Shown piece after piece: positions 11,911 to 23,250 of a DNA stretch of 64,000 nt. The stretch lies in assembly GCA_030686995.1 (NCBI GenBank), contig CM060708.1:181768115-181832114 (forward strand), read 5' to 3'. Numbering within the stretch: the stretch's first letter is position 1; each line of letters begins with the position of its first letter. Source of the stretch: Artemisia argyi (Eukaryota > Streptophyta > Magnoliopsida > Asterales > Asteraceae). Below the pieces are notes generated by a model, which was not told the DNA's origin, did no database searches, and worked only from the letters and a program-made list of their open reading frames with translations. The translations under genes and the position numbers were made by a program.

Positions 11911-14901
11911 AGACAGAGGAAGGCAAGGAAGAAGGGTACCATTAGTTTTAAGCTTTGGTCACTTAGTGTAGCTACTGCTTTATTTAATTTCATGTAATTT
12001 ATATGCTTTCAAATGATTTGTATTACACTTACAATATAAAACAATCATTCCTTTCAGTTTAATTGCAATTTATCTTTCAATTTCAAGTTTTAGCTTAAAT
12101 TGTACCTTTAAATTCAAGTAATTTCAATTATTGTTAATTATAGTTGTTTATTGGACTCTTAAACTAATGTAAGCTCCTGACAAAAGCTTCAAAAGCTTTT
12201 AGATACATAAAAACAGTTATAGTTATTAAAAATAAAAAAAAAATACCAAAAATAAACAAGAAAATTAAGAAAAATCAAAAATAAGTGAAGAAGAAGGAGG
12301 AGGCAGGACAAGGGTATTGATTTGGTCTGAAATGGTTCCATTGGTGTAGTGACAAGCCATTGGATGTAATTTTGTCCTTGGGTTCTTTGTTTCTCAGCCT
12401 ATCTTCATTTGTAAGCATTTCCAATTTTTGCATAGTTTAGTTATTATTGTTTTTGTAGTGTAATTCTAGTTTAAATAGTTTTAATTAAGTTAACTTAATC
12501 TGTTTTAGTTTTAAAATCATAAGTTGTAGTTTTAAAATTAAAAGTTTTAGTGTAATTTATGTTTTAAAGGGGTGTTTGGATTAAGATTTTTAGGTAAGCT
12601 ATTGATAGAGTTTATGGTTTAGGAATGGTGATTTGGTGTTCTTAGGTTCCTAGCAGTCAAAATCAAGCATTAGTTTGGTCAATTACAAAGATAAAGTCAA
12701 AACCATCATCAAACTAACCCAACAGTTAACTGTTGGATTTTTGAGATTCAAATTCTTGAATTTAGGTTTAAATCTAGTTTAAGTTGTTGAATTTAGTTTC
12801 AATTAGAGTTAATATAACATAATCAATCACTAGTGCTAGTTTAAATTTCATTTTAGTCAACTATTTAAAAAATTGTGAAAAGTCAAAACTCACTCTTTTG
12901 TTGCAAAACCTGAAATTCAAAGATTTTTAATGATTTTTGTAGAAGGATTCAGGGGGTGAAATTTTAAGGGTTTGTTGTCCCACAGTAGAGCTTCAAAAAT
13001 CAGGTTTCATCTTATTTTTAGGAATTTTTGGTGAGATTTTATAAACACTCAAAGTAGGCTGCAGGCTCAGCATACTGCCCTGCACACAGTTTGCTGTCAA
13101 CATTACCCATTTTCAATGGCTTCCATTTGATTAGTTGTTTAAGTCTAGGGTTTAAGTTTAGGTGATTTAGACAGTATCTTAGGTAGTATTTAGGACTTAA
13201 GAGTTAGATTGCTATAGTTTGCTTATTTGAAGGCTTATTTCAAGCCCTCTTTTGGCTGTTTGCACTGCTGCAGCAGCAGCTTCATAGCCAACTGTCTCAA
13301 TTCAGTGGGTCTCACAGGACTCCATAGTGGGCCCCACAGGTCCCCCACTGGTTCTTTGGATACACAAGCTTGCCCTCTTTCCATTGGTACCAAGCTTGTG
13401 AGCTGAATCAATCTTGTGGGCCCCCTAGACAGCATCAAAGATTGTCCCAAATCTGCGTAGTTTTGTGGTAGTAGTTAGCTTATTTTGGGCTTTTTGGCTT
13501 ATTTATGATTCCAAGCTTATTGTTTTTGATCCATTGTGCTCACTTAAGGCTAGTTAAGCCTTAATCCATCACTGTTCATCAGCTTAGAGCTTAATTCCAA
13601 GATTTTGCCCTCACAGTTGACCAAAGTCAACTGTAGAGGTAATAAGCCCTCACAGTGCTTATTATTAGCTTATAAAAATATTGTTTTTTACAAAAGTTAG
13701 TTATTTTTAGATATAATATAGATTTATAAAAGAAAATTCCAGAAAAATCAAATTTAAAAAAAGTGATAGCTCCTATTTAATATTTTTTAATTTTAATTTT
13801 CCTTTTTAATATTTTGTTAAGTGATTACCTGTTTTTATATTTTTCTAAATTAGTTTGTTATATTTTATAGCTGTAGTAATTTTCCTAGAATTTTCTGTGC
13901 TTATCTTGTATTTATTAGATTTAATAATAGTTTATTTAGTATTTAATTAAATCTATTAAATAATTTGTAACTGTTAAAAGTTGTTCTATAGTAGTGTGTT
14001 TTTATATTTTTCCTAGATTCCTTGTTTGATTTTAAGTTTGTAATAAAATTTCTAGAATTTTTACTGTAGTCTTTATAATTTTTACATTTAATTTTATTTA
14101 AATTACTTAAAACATAAAAACCAAATAAAAATTAGAATAGTTGTTTAGATTTTATATAATTTTCATTTCTTTCCTAAGTTTATAAACTTTATTAGAACCT
14201 GTAAAAAATAGTTTTATAATTTTCCCTTTTCATTTTCTATTTTTCCACCTTTATTTAGTTTAATTAGATTTAAATTAATAATATAGTTTTTAATTAATAA
14301 AAATAACATAAAAAGACAAAAATATTTCTTTTTAATTTTTATAAATCTTTTAAGTTATTTTAGATTTTTAGAAATTATTTTTATAATTTTCCAAGTTAAA
14401 TTTGTAGTATAACACATTTTGGATTTAGTTAAATAGATTTTAAATAAGTTTTAAATAGTTTTTATTAATTAATTAATATTAAATTAATATAATAATAATA
14501 TAATATTTTCTTTTTAGATTTTAATTTTCTTTTAAGTTAAAAAGTTTTTAAAATTTTCATTTTACACCCTTGTAGTTATAAATTTGTCATAATTAGTCCT
14601 TATACTTTTCATACTTACGTTTTAAATACTTTGTGTTACGTGTTTTGTGTATCTGATTATTGTATGCTTAATTACTGTTTCCAAATAATTTCTCAATCAA
14701 TCATTAGTAATACAAACCATTCTCACCTATTCCTGTTCATAATCACCCGTTCCCAAATTCTGTTTTATTACAGATTTCACGCCTCGTTGGGAAATAACGA
14801 CCCGAGGAAACACTGTATTCCACGGAAGCATTAGTCTAAGCTGTTTTTGACTTATTGACCTTGGTCAATAATAATTTGACGGTTTACCACTGATCAAATT
14901 T

Positions 14902-14919
14902 TGGCGCCGCTGCCGGGGA
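14902..14919 (+). promoter_or_regulatory. Primer binding site of E2
   Basis: TGGCGCCGCTGCCGGGGA begins five bases after the 5' LTR. It is of the tRNA-Asp complementary type characteristic of Athila/Tat elements, with one probable mismatch. E3 has the same 18 bases in reverse at 29405-29422. Confidence 0.85.
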
Positions 14920-15391
14920 GGTGTGCTGTGTACAACGAATTTGGAAGCATACGTGGTTCTGAATATACACTCACTATACAAATACCATCAGTTTGTAAAT
15001 TTTTTGTAAAAATCAAAATCATAACTGAAAAGTTCACTAACACTTTTCCTGAAGTGTTAAAAACACCAAAAAAATTGAATAACAACAAAATTAATCGTGA
15101 AGTTAAATTACTTCGTTTTCTTTAAAATCACAACCTATACAAGTGGTTTAAGGTAAGTTCTGACATTAAATTGCGAACTGAAGAGAGATCCATTCTTCTC
15201 TCCCGCCACCCTGCGAGTGATTTTAAAGGAACGATTTCGGTTAATGAATCGGTTCCAAAAACATTTTTAATTTAGTTTTCAACAAACACAAAAAAAAAAA
15301 AAAAAAAAAAAAAAACCAAAAATATTCATCTTTACCCTCTTACCTTTTTTATTCTTCATTTCTCACCCTCCAAAACCCTTTGATTCTTTCT
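14920..15391 (+). other. E2 untranslated leader
   Basis: Non-coding leader between the primer site and the ORF. It contains a run of about two dozen A residues near 15290-15315 and a pyrimidine-rich stretch before the start codon. A segment near 15125-15250 matches, inverted, the E3 leader (about 29090-29215), so the two leaders share ancestry. Confidence 0.6.
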
Positions 15392-16639
15392 ATGTCTTAT
15401 TCTCACCCTCTTGTCTGTCAATGGTGTGGTAGTCCTTATAATGGTGGTAATTGCCCCAGTTGTAGCATGGTAGAATCAGGAAACGGGTCTGTCTATAACC
15501 AGAATCCCTATTCCTACCATGACACGACTGATTCATTCCATCAGCTTCCACACCATGAGACTCAGCAGTTTTACTGTTGTGAGTACTGTGGTGGTTCACA
15601 CTACAGTTCTGATTATCAATCGGGAAACACGCTTGTCTATGAGCAGGTTCCTGATAACAATTATGACTACAACACATACGACTCACAGCCACATCAGTTC
15701 AACTGTTTTGATTACTGTGGAGGTTCACACTTCAGCTCCGAATGTCAAACAAGGAATTCATTTCCTTGTTATAATAATGACTATTCGTATTATGACCAAC
15801 CTCCACAGTACCAAATAAACCATGCAACTCCTCAACAACAAACAAATGAAGATATCTTTCTGAAGGCTCTAGAGTCTTTGAAAGAAATTAAGGAGGAGTT
15901 GACTAAGCCATCGTTTCAAAATGCACCAAGCTCTTCTTGTGTATCTCATGAGAAATATATTGAAGAACGAGCTGCTAGAAACGATAAAACCATGGAAGAA
16001 TTACTCATCCATGAAAGAACAGCTAAAACACGTACCATATTTTCCAAAGCTGCTTTTCTTGATGATGATGCTACTGATGATGAGGAAACCATTGATATTC
16101 TTCAATTTTATAAACCTTCATCACGTTCATCAATTAAAATCCCATCCATGGTTATACAGGGAGATAAGAGTACAGAGGAATCCCTAGCAAAGGAACAAAT
16201 GAAAAAATCCATGCATGCTAGCTCTCCTCAACTCCCTCTTCCTACTGTTATCACACCTAAGGGTCCCACTCACTCTCTGAATATGGAGGATGAGCATCTT
16301 GACACAATTCCTGCAAAGGAATCGGACGAATTAATAAAGTCCAGTGTTGAGAACCTTGTCCAAATCCCAAGAGAGTCACAGGGAATTCCTGATCTTGTGT
16401 GTGATTTACCTTCCCCTCTTGAGTGTTCAAAAGATCAACTTGAGATTCTCTCAGATTCTAGCAATGATTGTACATCTTATGGAAACATTGAGTATGTTGA
16501 GGCATCACAATCACATGTTGATCCTCTTCTTGAGGAGTTCATTGATGAACTCACTCACATTGATCCACTTCTATCAGGAAGTAACAATGATCTCTTTGAT
16601 TTCCTAGCTAATATGGAAGAAATCGAAAATCTCTTATAG
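15392..16639 (+). CDS. Zinc-binding, acidic protein of E2 (function unknown)
   Basis: The first ATG of the frame is at 15392; the frame is open from a TTG 12 bases upstream. The 415-residue product opens with four cysteines in a CX2CX8CX2C pattern (C9, C12, C21, C24). Two knuckle-like motifs of the form CX2CX3HX4C follow near residues 63-75 and 106-118, each missing one ligand (Y75 for the last Cys; F106 for the first). A Tyr/Gln-rich region leads to a helical segment at about 155-205 and an acidic, Ser-rich C-terminal half with recurring DPLLEEF/ELTHI motifs. I recall similar proteins in Asteraceae repeats, often annotated as retroelement proteins. A Gag-like RNA-binding role is an inference. 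The frame stays open past the TAG to 17032. Confidence 0.6.
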   Translation: MSYSHPLVCQWCGSPYNGGNCPSCSMVESGNGSVYNQNPYSYHDTTDSFHQLPHHETQQFYCCEYCGGSHYSSDYQSGNTLVYEQVPDNNYDYNTYDSQPHQFNCFDYCGGSHFSSECQTRNSFPCYNNDYSYYDQPPQYQINHATPQQQTNEDIFLKALESLKEIKEELTKPSFQNAPSSSCVSHEKYIEERAARNDKTMEELLIHERTAKTRTIFSKAAFLDDDATDDEETIDILQFYKPSSRSSIKIPSMVIQGDKSTEESLAKEQMKKSMHASSPQLPLPTVITPKGPTHSLNMEDEHLDTIPAKESDELIKSSVENLVQIPRESQGIPDLVCDLPSPLECSKDQLEILSDSSNDCTSYGNIEYVEASQSHVDPLLEEFIDELTHIDPLLSGSNNDLFDFLANMEEIENLL

Positions 16640-17032
16640 AGTGATCCAACACTCAATTCTCATCCCAATAATCCAAAAGAGAATATTGATCACCTTGTTC
16701 CCGAAACATGCAAAACAAATGAACAAGGATTCACAGATATATATCTTGTGAATGATTCTCTTCATGAGGAGTTCACTAGTGAACTCACTCACATCATTGG
16801 AATTAAGAATCCAATCAATGAGGTAATCGAGCATAATGATCTACATCATTTGTTACCTGAGATTGATTCATGTTCCTTTGATGATACCGTGGTTGATTTC
16901 CTCCCCGAGGATAAAATCTTAACACCAGGTATATTACTTTGTGAGAAAACTACCATGGAGAAGTTTTCTTACATTAGGAGCTTCAGTGCTGAAATCCATA
17001 ATATGAAAATTATGAAGTCTCCTTTTTATTAG
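16640..17032 (+). pseudogene. In-frame continuation of the E2 protein after a TAG
   Basis: 130 further codons follow the TAG at 16637-16639 in the same frame and end at 17030-17032. The text stays in character: it is acidic, with another EEF-SELTHI motif like those before the stop. The original protein was therefore probably about 545 residues, with one nonsense change or a readthrough stop. No separate start codon is convincing (an internal GTG only). Confidence 0.6.
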
Positions 17033-17434
17033 TTAATCATGATTGTTATCATGATTTTCTTATCTTTTTTCACGTATCCCGTGACTTCTCCACGTATCCG
17101 TCACTCCTTCAGGAGTGAGGATACTATCTTTGACCCCGGCATTTTCATGTAAGCCGGGTACTTATCTCATCGGTGTGGAACTTTCACGTACTTCAATGTT
17201 TATCCAAACATCTTGAATGAAAGTCCGATGAAGATTGTTTGTCTATTCCACTTACTTCCCAATGAACAAATGAATTCGGGGTCAAGTCAAGCTAGTGACT
17301 CGGAAAACAAAAACATTAGCATCATGTACATAATAATAATAATAAATAATGAATGAAAAAATGAATAGAAAATAAAAATGAAAAATGGTGTTTCCACATT
17401 TAGCTTATAATATTGCCTTTTTACGTTCAAAGAG

Positions 17435-17476
17435 TCGGCATAATAGCCGAGACTTTGAATATTGCGGACAATATTC
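17435..17476 (+). other. Double hairpin beside the internal G-tract (E2)
   Basis: Hairpin 1 is TCGGC-ATAATA-GCCGA (17435-17450). Hairpin 2 is GAATATTG-CGGA-CAATATTC (17457-17476). Both are followed by ctaagtgtg and a G run. The E3 equivalent (23251-23293, minus) keeps the flanks and hairpin 2 but has a different, still fully paired hairpin 1. Confidence 0.65.
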
Positions 17477-17600
17477 AATTCTAAGTGTGTGTGGGGGGGG
17501 GGGAGAAATTCTTGCGAATTTGATTATATTACCCCCGTTTTTGGCCAAATTTTAAAATTTTTTCATTTGGTTATCAGTCCACCATGTCTAATCCACATAA

Positions 17601-17885
17601 GGACTGGCTAATCCGAGAGCAAACGGCTCTTGGTAAAGATATCTCAAATCCGTTATGGCTGACAATTTGCCAAAAATTGTATGGTATTCAACTCACCATA
17701 TCCTAAACAGTAAAGAGTTGGCTAGTCCAGAAGCAAACGGCTTTTGGTAAAGACAAATCAAATCCGTTTACATCTGATGATTTGCATAAAATCATATGGT
17801 TATCAGTGTACCATAGTTCTTACTTGAACTAAAACATTTGGCTACTCCAGAAGTAATGGCTTTTGGTAAAGAGACATTAAAACCA
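17601..17885 (+). repeat. Three hairpin modules of the E2 3' region
   Basis: Three units of about 107-120 bp start with ggcta(a/g/c)tcc and contain ggtaaaga. Each can fold into an 8-bp stem: 17613-17620 with 17626-17633; 17727-17734 with 17740-17747; 17847-17854 with 17859-17866. Stem bases vary between units while pairing is kept, allowing G-U pairs. Confidence 0.7.
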
Positions 17886-17943
17886 TTAAATTTTGAAAAC
17901 AGGTTGTTATTGGATTATAGATTGATAGGGACTAGCAATAGTT

Positions 17944-17956
17944 TAGTGTGGGGGAT
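17944..17956 (+). promoter_or_regulatory. Polypurine tract of E2
   Basis: tagtgtgggggat lies directly before the 3' LTR. The inverted copy at 22686-22698 primes plus-strand synthesis of E3. The form is typical of Athila/Tat elements. Confidence 0.85.
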
Positions 17957-18649
17957 TGATGAGTTTCTAAAAACTCATCATTTTTGTCCTGTTTAAAATA
18001 CGAAAACTGTTAAAAACACACAGAAACGCTACATAATACTACAAATATCTTTGGATTGTGTTTTTATATGTTTCAGGTGCAAAAGAATTGAAAACAGATG
18101 AAAAACGTGCAAAGTTTGCACAATTGGCAGAATCAGTCCTTGAACTTTCAAAAAATGACAGAAATGGTCCTTGTGAAAGTTATTTTGAAGAAAAGTCAAC
18201 AAAAGTCCCCCAGGAATCATGAAATGACAAATTTTACCTTAAAAGTTCAAAATTGCACAAAATGGCAAAACAGGTCCCTCAAGTTTCAAACTTGACAATT
18301 CTAGTCCCTGGAAAATTATTTTGGAAGAAAAAGTCAAAAATGGTCCTTGGGAATTCACAAGTTATCAAATTTGACCTTTGGATAAAAAGTTTGAGGAAAC
18401 TACAGTTTTGGTCCCTGAAGTTTCAAAAATGGCAAAAACAGTCCCTGGGCATTTTAATTTGGAAAAACTTACATCTAAGGCCCTTGTACTATTTATTCTG
18501 ATAAAACAAGTCATTTTTGATAACTTTTGGAAATTTACACTTTTAACCCTCAAACTTTAAAAATTGGCAAAAATGGTCCTCGGTTATGTTATTTTGGAAA
18601 ATTATTATTTAAAGGTCCTTGTATTATTTAAACTTGGAAATAAAGGACC
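17957..18649 (+). repeat. E2 3' LTR, first segment
   Basis: Matches the 5' LTR from 10579 until the E3 insertion. The second segment resumes at 33471. The last five bases (ggacc, 18645-18649) are the left TSD of E3. Confidence 0.93.
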
Positions 18650-21600
18650 TGACTCCTCCCAAACCAACCAGTCAACCGTGTGCAGCTGATAGGCCCACCT
18701 GGGAGAAAGTGCAAGTTAATATTGACCGTGGAAGTACAGGGAAATCCCCGGGTCGTTAAATCCCAACGAGATTAAAATTGTATTTGTAAACGATTAGGAA
18801 AGTGAGTGGTACTGAGGACAGTAACAAAGATGATTTGAGGGTTGATTATACTACTGATTGCTTGATATTTGGATAATATAAACTATAACAGAAATACAGA
18901 TATAAGCACAAAAGCACAAATAAGAAAATCAGATAACAGACAGAGACAAGTGGTATTTAACAAGTTACAAACTACAGGGGGTAAAATTGAAACTTTTGAA
19001 AACTTAAAATTAAAGAAAATAGAAAATGAAATTGAAATTATGAAAATGATTATTATAATATTTAATTACTATTTAATTTATTAAAACTATTTAAAATCTA
19101 ATTTAAACCTAAGTTAAATTAACTAAAAATTATAAATGCCACAAATTAAACTAAAAACTTATGAAAATTATTTCAAAACCTAAATTAGAACTTGAAGAAA
19201 GTATAAAAAATGAAAATAAATATTTTTGTCTTTTTATGAGTATTTTATTAATTAAAAACTATTTAATTTAATTAATCTAATTAAACTATTTTAAATGACT
19301 ATTATTACTAAATTACCTTAGAAAATGATGATAAAATTTATAAAACTATTTAAACACTACAGGAATACTACAAAATTATAAAAAGTTGCTAAAAATTATA
19401 TTTAAGCTAATTGACTAATTAATTACTTATTAATTAATTTAAAGCTAATTTAATTATATTAAATAAGAAAATTAGAAAATGGACAGTGGAAATTATGAAA
19501 CAATTTTTTAAAAGTCTTAACTACTTTATAAAACTTAGGAAAAATATAAAATTCTACTTTTGTTAACTAAAATTAAAGAAATCTATTTAATTACTAATAT
19601 TACCTATTTAATTATTTAAACTAATTTTAAATATAATAAATAGTAAACTGCTTAGGAAAAATCTAAGAAAATTATTTTAACTACTTAAAGGTACTAGGTA
19701 ATTTATAAAATTATAAAATTGGAAAAATGCTTATTAATAAGCTGAGATGAAAATTAATTAGATAATTTCTATTAAATAGAAGCTATCACTATAATTAAAG
19801 TTGGCTTTTTTTGGTTTTTCTTTTATAAAACTATTAAAATACTTAAATAATGAAACTTTTACAAAAATAACTACTTTTGAATCTCAGAATAAGCACTGAG
19901 AGTGCTTAATAGCTTATACAGTTGACTAATGTTGACCACACCAAGAAATAAGCTAAACTGGGTTATGTGGGGTCCACACTGATTAAGTAAGGTTCACCTA
20001 AGTTACTTGAACTAGTTTGAGTAAGTCTTAAACAAATAAGCTGTAAGAATAAGCTACAAGACCTCAATAAGCAATTCCAAACCTACTTTCTGAGACAGAA
20101 ATAGGACAAAGTTTAGAGCTGATTCTAGGTGGGGTCCACTGGTCTAATGGTCAAACTAAGGGACAACTATTGAACCTGGGTAGGAGGGGGGTTGTAAAAG
20201 CCTAATTATGGGATGTGGGACCCACTGGGTTAGCCACAGATCACCACCAAAGTTGGGTGGGTGGAATATGGTCTGAGTGCACAGGGTACTGAGTTGCCCT
20301 GCAGTCCACTTTCAGCTCTTGCACAAGCTTGAGAAAAAATCTTAAAAATCAAATAAGCTTTGATTCCTAGAGTTTAGGTGGTATATTATAAGCACAAGAA
20401 TTTTCAAGCTCTAAATTAGCTTCCTAAATTCTAGAAAAATCACCCAAGTTTTGAGAAATCTGAGAACAACACAATTTGACTTTTTGAATGATGAACTAAC
20501 TTTGACTTTGATGAACTTCTGATTGATCCTACTTGTTTAATAAGATGTTATAAGCTAATATTAAGTTAATTTAAGCTAGGTTATTAACTTATGAGATGAT
20601 GTGATGAGACTTGGACTCAAATTCCACCACAGTTAACTGTGGTGATGAATTAAGTATGATTTTGACTTTCTACCAACTGAGACTTGAATATTATTGTTTT
20701 TCTGAGCTAATGTTACACCATATGACTTAAAGCAAGCCACAACAATAACTCAAACTACTTTTAGCACAACTTAATAACCTGATCCAAACACACCTTTTTC
20801 TAGACTGTTTTGAGATTTAAGTAGCTAAGGGCTATAAGAGCTTATCCTACTGATCCAAAATGACTTATTATGTTATGTTAACTATATTTAAGCACTTAGA
20901 AACAAGTTTTAACCACAGATACACACTAATACTAATTATGCTATGTTGACTGTTAAACTTTGATATTTTAGCAACTAGAAATTCCAACAAACAATATATC
21001 AATTTTATGTTATATTATCATCATTTAAGAGTGAATAAGCATAAAGTAACTGAGAAAGCAAGCAATAAGCAAAACAACAGTACAAAGGCAGAAATGAGAT
21101 TTTTGATAACTTACAAGATTGCTTTCCTGCTCAAACCATGAACCAAGGACACAGAAACTTTTCCTAACATCCACCAATGGATTCTAACCCAGGACCATCC
21201 ACAATATGCCCTGCTCCAATGCTTTTCACCAAGAACCAACCAGTTTGACTTTCGTTGACTTTTTGTATTTTTGATTTTTTATATTACTAAACTGCTTTTA
21301 ATGGTTTCTAATAGCTTTTATAAGCTATCTAGGAGCTTAAGTGAGCTTAGGAATCCACTACACTTCACAGTAACAACAATTGAGCTTTTGAAATTTAAGA
21401 ACTTGAAACTAAAATTACATAAGATTGAACAGCCAAAGAAACTTGAAGTTTATTACTTAGAAAAAGTTACAATACACTGAAAACACTTAGAACACTGCTT
21501 AGAAGCTTAGGTTTACACTAGAAACTTGAAATTGCATTAAACGACATACACTTTTAAAAATAAACTAGATACTTGACTCCTCTACTTCTCTTCCTTTTAT

Positions 21601-22685
21601 AAGCTCAAATTAGGGTTTCTTGGATGACTTGGAGCTTTTCCCACTTCAATCTTGGCCCTCTATTCTTCTGCATTGATCATGACCGTTTAAATGAAAAATG
21701 GCGCCAAAGTCTTCCAAGTTAACTTGGGGCCAAAGGTCTTCAATTAAGAATTATTGGAGTATTGTGGAGGTGTCAGGAGGCAAAGGGGAATGTTTTTATG
21801 CAAGTTGGGGCTTTATGGAAGAAAACAGAGGTTGTGGAGTGGTTTGGAGTGAGAATTGCATTAAATGGGGTGTGGGTTTGCTGTGAGGTGGAAAGGAGGG
21901 TTTAGGGGAGTAGGGGGTGAGGTGGAGAGATGAGGTGGTGGTGGAAATACCACCCTGGTTTCTGGTTTGCTGTGAGGAAGGAGGGGGTGAACAGTGTGTG
22001 TGGTTTGGGCGGTTTTGGTTGGTCAAACGGGGTCAAACCCCGTATTATATAAAAGGGGTGGATGGACTTGTTTTCGTTTGGGCCTAGGATAAGGGTGGGC
22101 TGGGTAAGGTTTTTGGATTGGTTTTGGTTGTGGTTTATATAACAAATAAGGGTCCGGTTGGTTGTGGTATTTATCAAGGACCAATTTTGTAATTTTGGCA
22201 ACGTTAAAGGGCTGTAATTGTGATTCTCCCAAAATGTTTTCAAGGACTTAACTTGCCAAATATGATAAACCAAAGACCAAATTTATAATTTTTCCATTTA
22301 AAAATATCCAGGGACCTTTTCTGTAATTTCTCAAACTCCAGGGACCATTATGTAAATTTAGATTTTTAAGGGACTGTAGTTGTAATTTCTCAAAATGTTA
22401 TCATAAGGACCAATTTTGTCATTTTAGAATAGTACAAGGTTTATTTTATTAATTTCCTATTTTTAAACCTTAAGGACTAATTTTGACATTTTTGAAACTT
22501 GAGGGACTGAAACTGCCAATTATGCAAACTTTGTACGTTTTTAATCTGTTTTTGCATATTTTGCATTTGAAACATATAAAACACACTTCTAAGATATTTT
22601 AAGTATTATGATGCATATTTGAGTGTTTTTGTATGTTTTGGCAGTTCAGATTGGTATAAAATGATGATTATTTAGACACTCATCA
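18650..22685 (-). repeat. E3 3' LTR (4,036 bp)
   Basis: On the minus strand it starts TGATGAGTGTC and ends GGAGGAGTCA. It holds the inverted ggtccct-type array (about 22150-22540), the E2F-like site (21699-21709) and the TATA box (21594-21601). Proline-rich ORFs at about 21800-22270 lie in U3, differ in reading between the LTR copies and are not considered genes. Confidence 0.93.
21594..21601 (-). promoter_or_regulatory. TATA box of E3 left LTR
   Basis: TATAAAAG on the minus strand, repeated at 32373-32380 in the right (5') LTR, which would drive element transcription. Another TATA-like word (minus-strand TATATAAT near 22044-22052) lies upstream but has no E2 counterpart. Confidence 0.55.
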
Positions 22686-22698
22686 ATCCCCCACACTA
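22686..22698 (-). promoter_or_regulatory. Polypurine tract of E3
   Basis: Minus-strand tagtgtgggggat directly next to the 3' LTR, identical to the E2 tract. Two further ctcccccacact motifs at about 23231-23242 and 23430-23441 are extra purine tracts inside the element. Confidence 0.85.
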
Positions 22699-22750
22699 AA
22701 CTATTGCTAGTCCCTAGCAATCTATTTGAGAAAAAAAATAATGGATTTTT

Positions 22751-23110
22751 ACTCTTTACCAAAAGCCATCACTTCTGGAGTAGCCAGGTGTAAGAACTGT
22801 GGCACACCTGATAACCGTGTGATTTTTAACAAACCACCAGCTGTCAACGGATTTGATTTGTCTTTACCAAAAGCCGTTTGCTTCTGGACTAGCCAACTCT
22901 TGATGGAATAGTCAACATCTTGGTGAGCTGATTACCAATTATGGTTTTTCCACGGCCTTTACCACAAGCCATAATCTTGCGGGCTAGCAAACTCATTTGC
23001 TTTATGGGATATGGGGAGCTGAGGAACCATACAATTTTTGGCAAATTGCAAGCCATCAATGGTTTTGAGATGTCTTTACCAAGAGCCGTTTGCTCCTGGA
23101 CTAGCCAGTC
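22751..23110 (-). repeat. Four hairpin modules of the E3 3' region
   Basis: Counterparts of the E2 modules, with one extra unit. Stems are 22759-22766 with 22771-22778; 22867-22874 with 22880-22887; 22962-22968 with 22976-22982; and 23079-23086 with 23092-23099. The third unit has replaced several stem bases on both sides (ccacaag with cttgcgg) yet still pairs. Confidence 0.7.
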
Positions 23111-23250
23111 CTGTTGTGGGTTAGACATGGAGGATTGATACCATTATTTGCATTTCTAAGTGTGAAAAAACTGGTAATTTTGATCAAATGGGGGTTCTTG
23201 ATGGAACATGTGTTTTGCATTCGTGAGAACGCTCCCCCACACTTAGAACT

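Larger units (their letters stand above)
10579..14896 (+). repeat. E2 5' LTR (4,318 bp)
   Basis: Complete LTR. In order it holds a degenerate ggtccct tandem array (10750-11330), a C-rich block (11510-11760), an E2F-like palindrome (11801-11812), a TATA box (11905-11910), then a long AT-rich R/U5. The many small ORFs inside (for example the 71-codon minus ORF at 13235-13450) recur in the 3' LTR only because the LTRs are copies. Confidence 0.92.
17033..17943 (+). other. E2 3' untranslated region with conserved modules
   Basis: Non-coding DNA between the ORF and the polypurine tract. In order: a cccggc/gccggg hairpin near 17134-17158; one copy of the tcggggtcaagtcaagctag module (17278-17305) that E3 has three times; a double hairpin (17435-17476); a G-rich tract (17487-17504); and three hairpin-bearing modules (17601-17885). 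All but the first have clear E3 counterparts, although the coding regions differ. Confidence 0.75.

Noticed and set aside
13235..13450. 71-codon minus ORF conserved at 35418-35633
   Set aside because: Antisense within the E2 LTR; conserved only because the two LTRs are copies. No domain seen.
21796..22273. Proline/asparagine-rich minus-strand ORFs, repeated at 32640-33053
   Set aside because: They lie in U3 of the E3 LTRs, change length and frame between the two copies, and overlap the ggtccct array. Their recurrence is due to LTR duplication.
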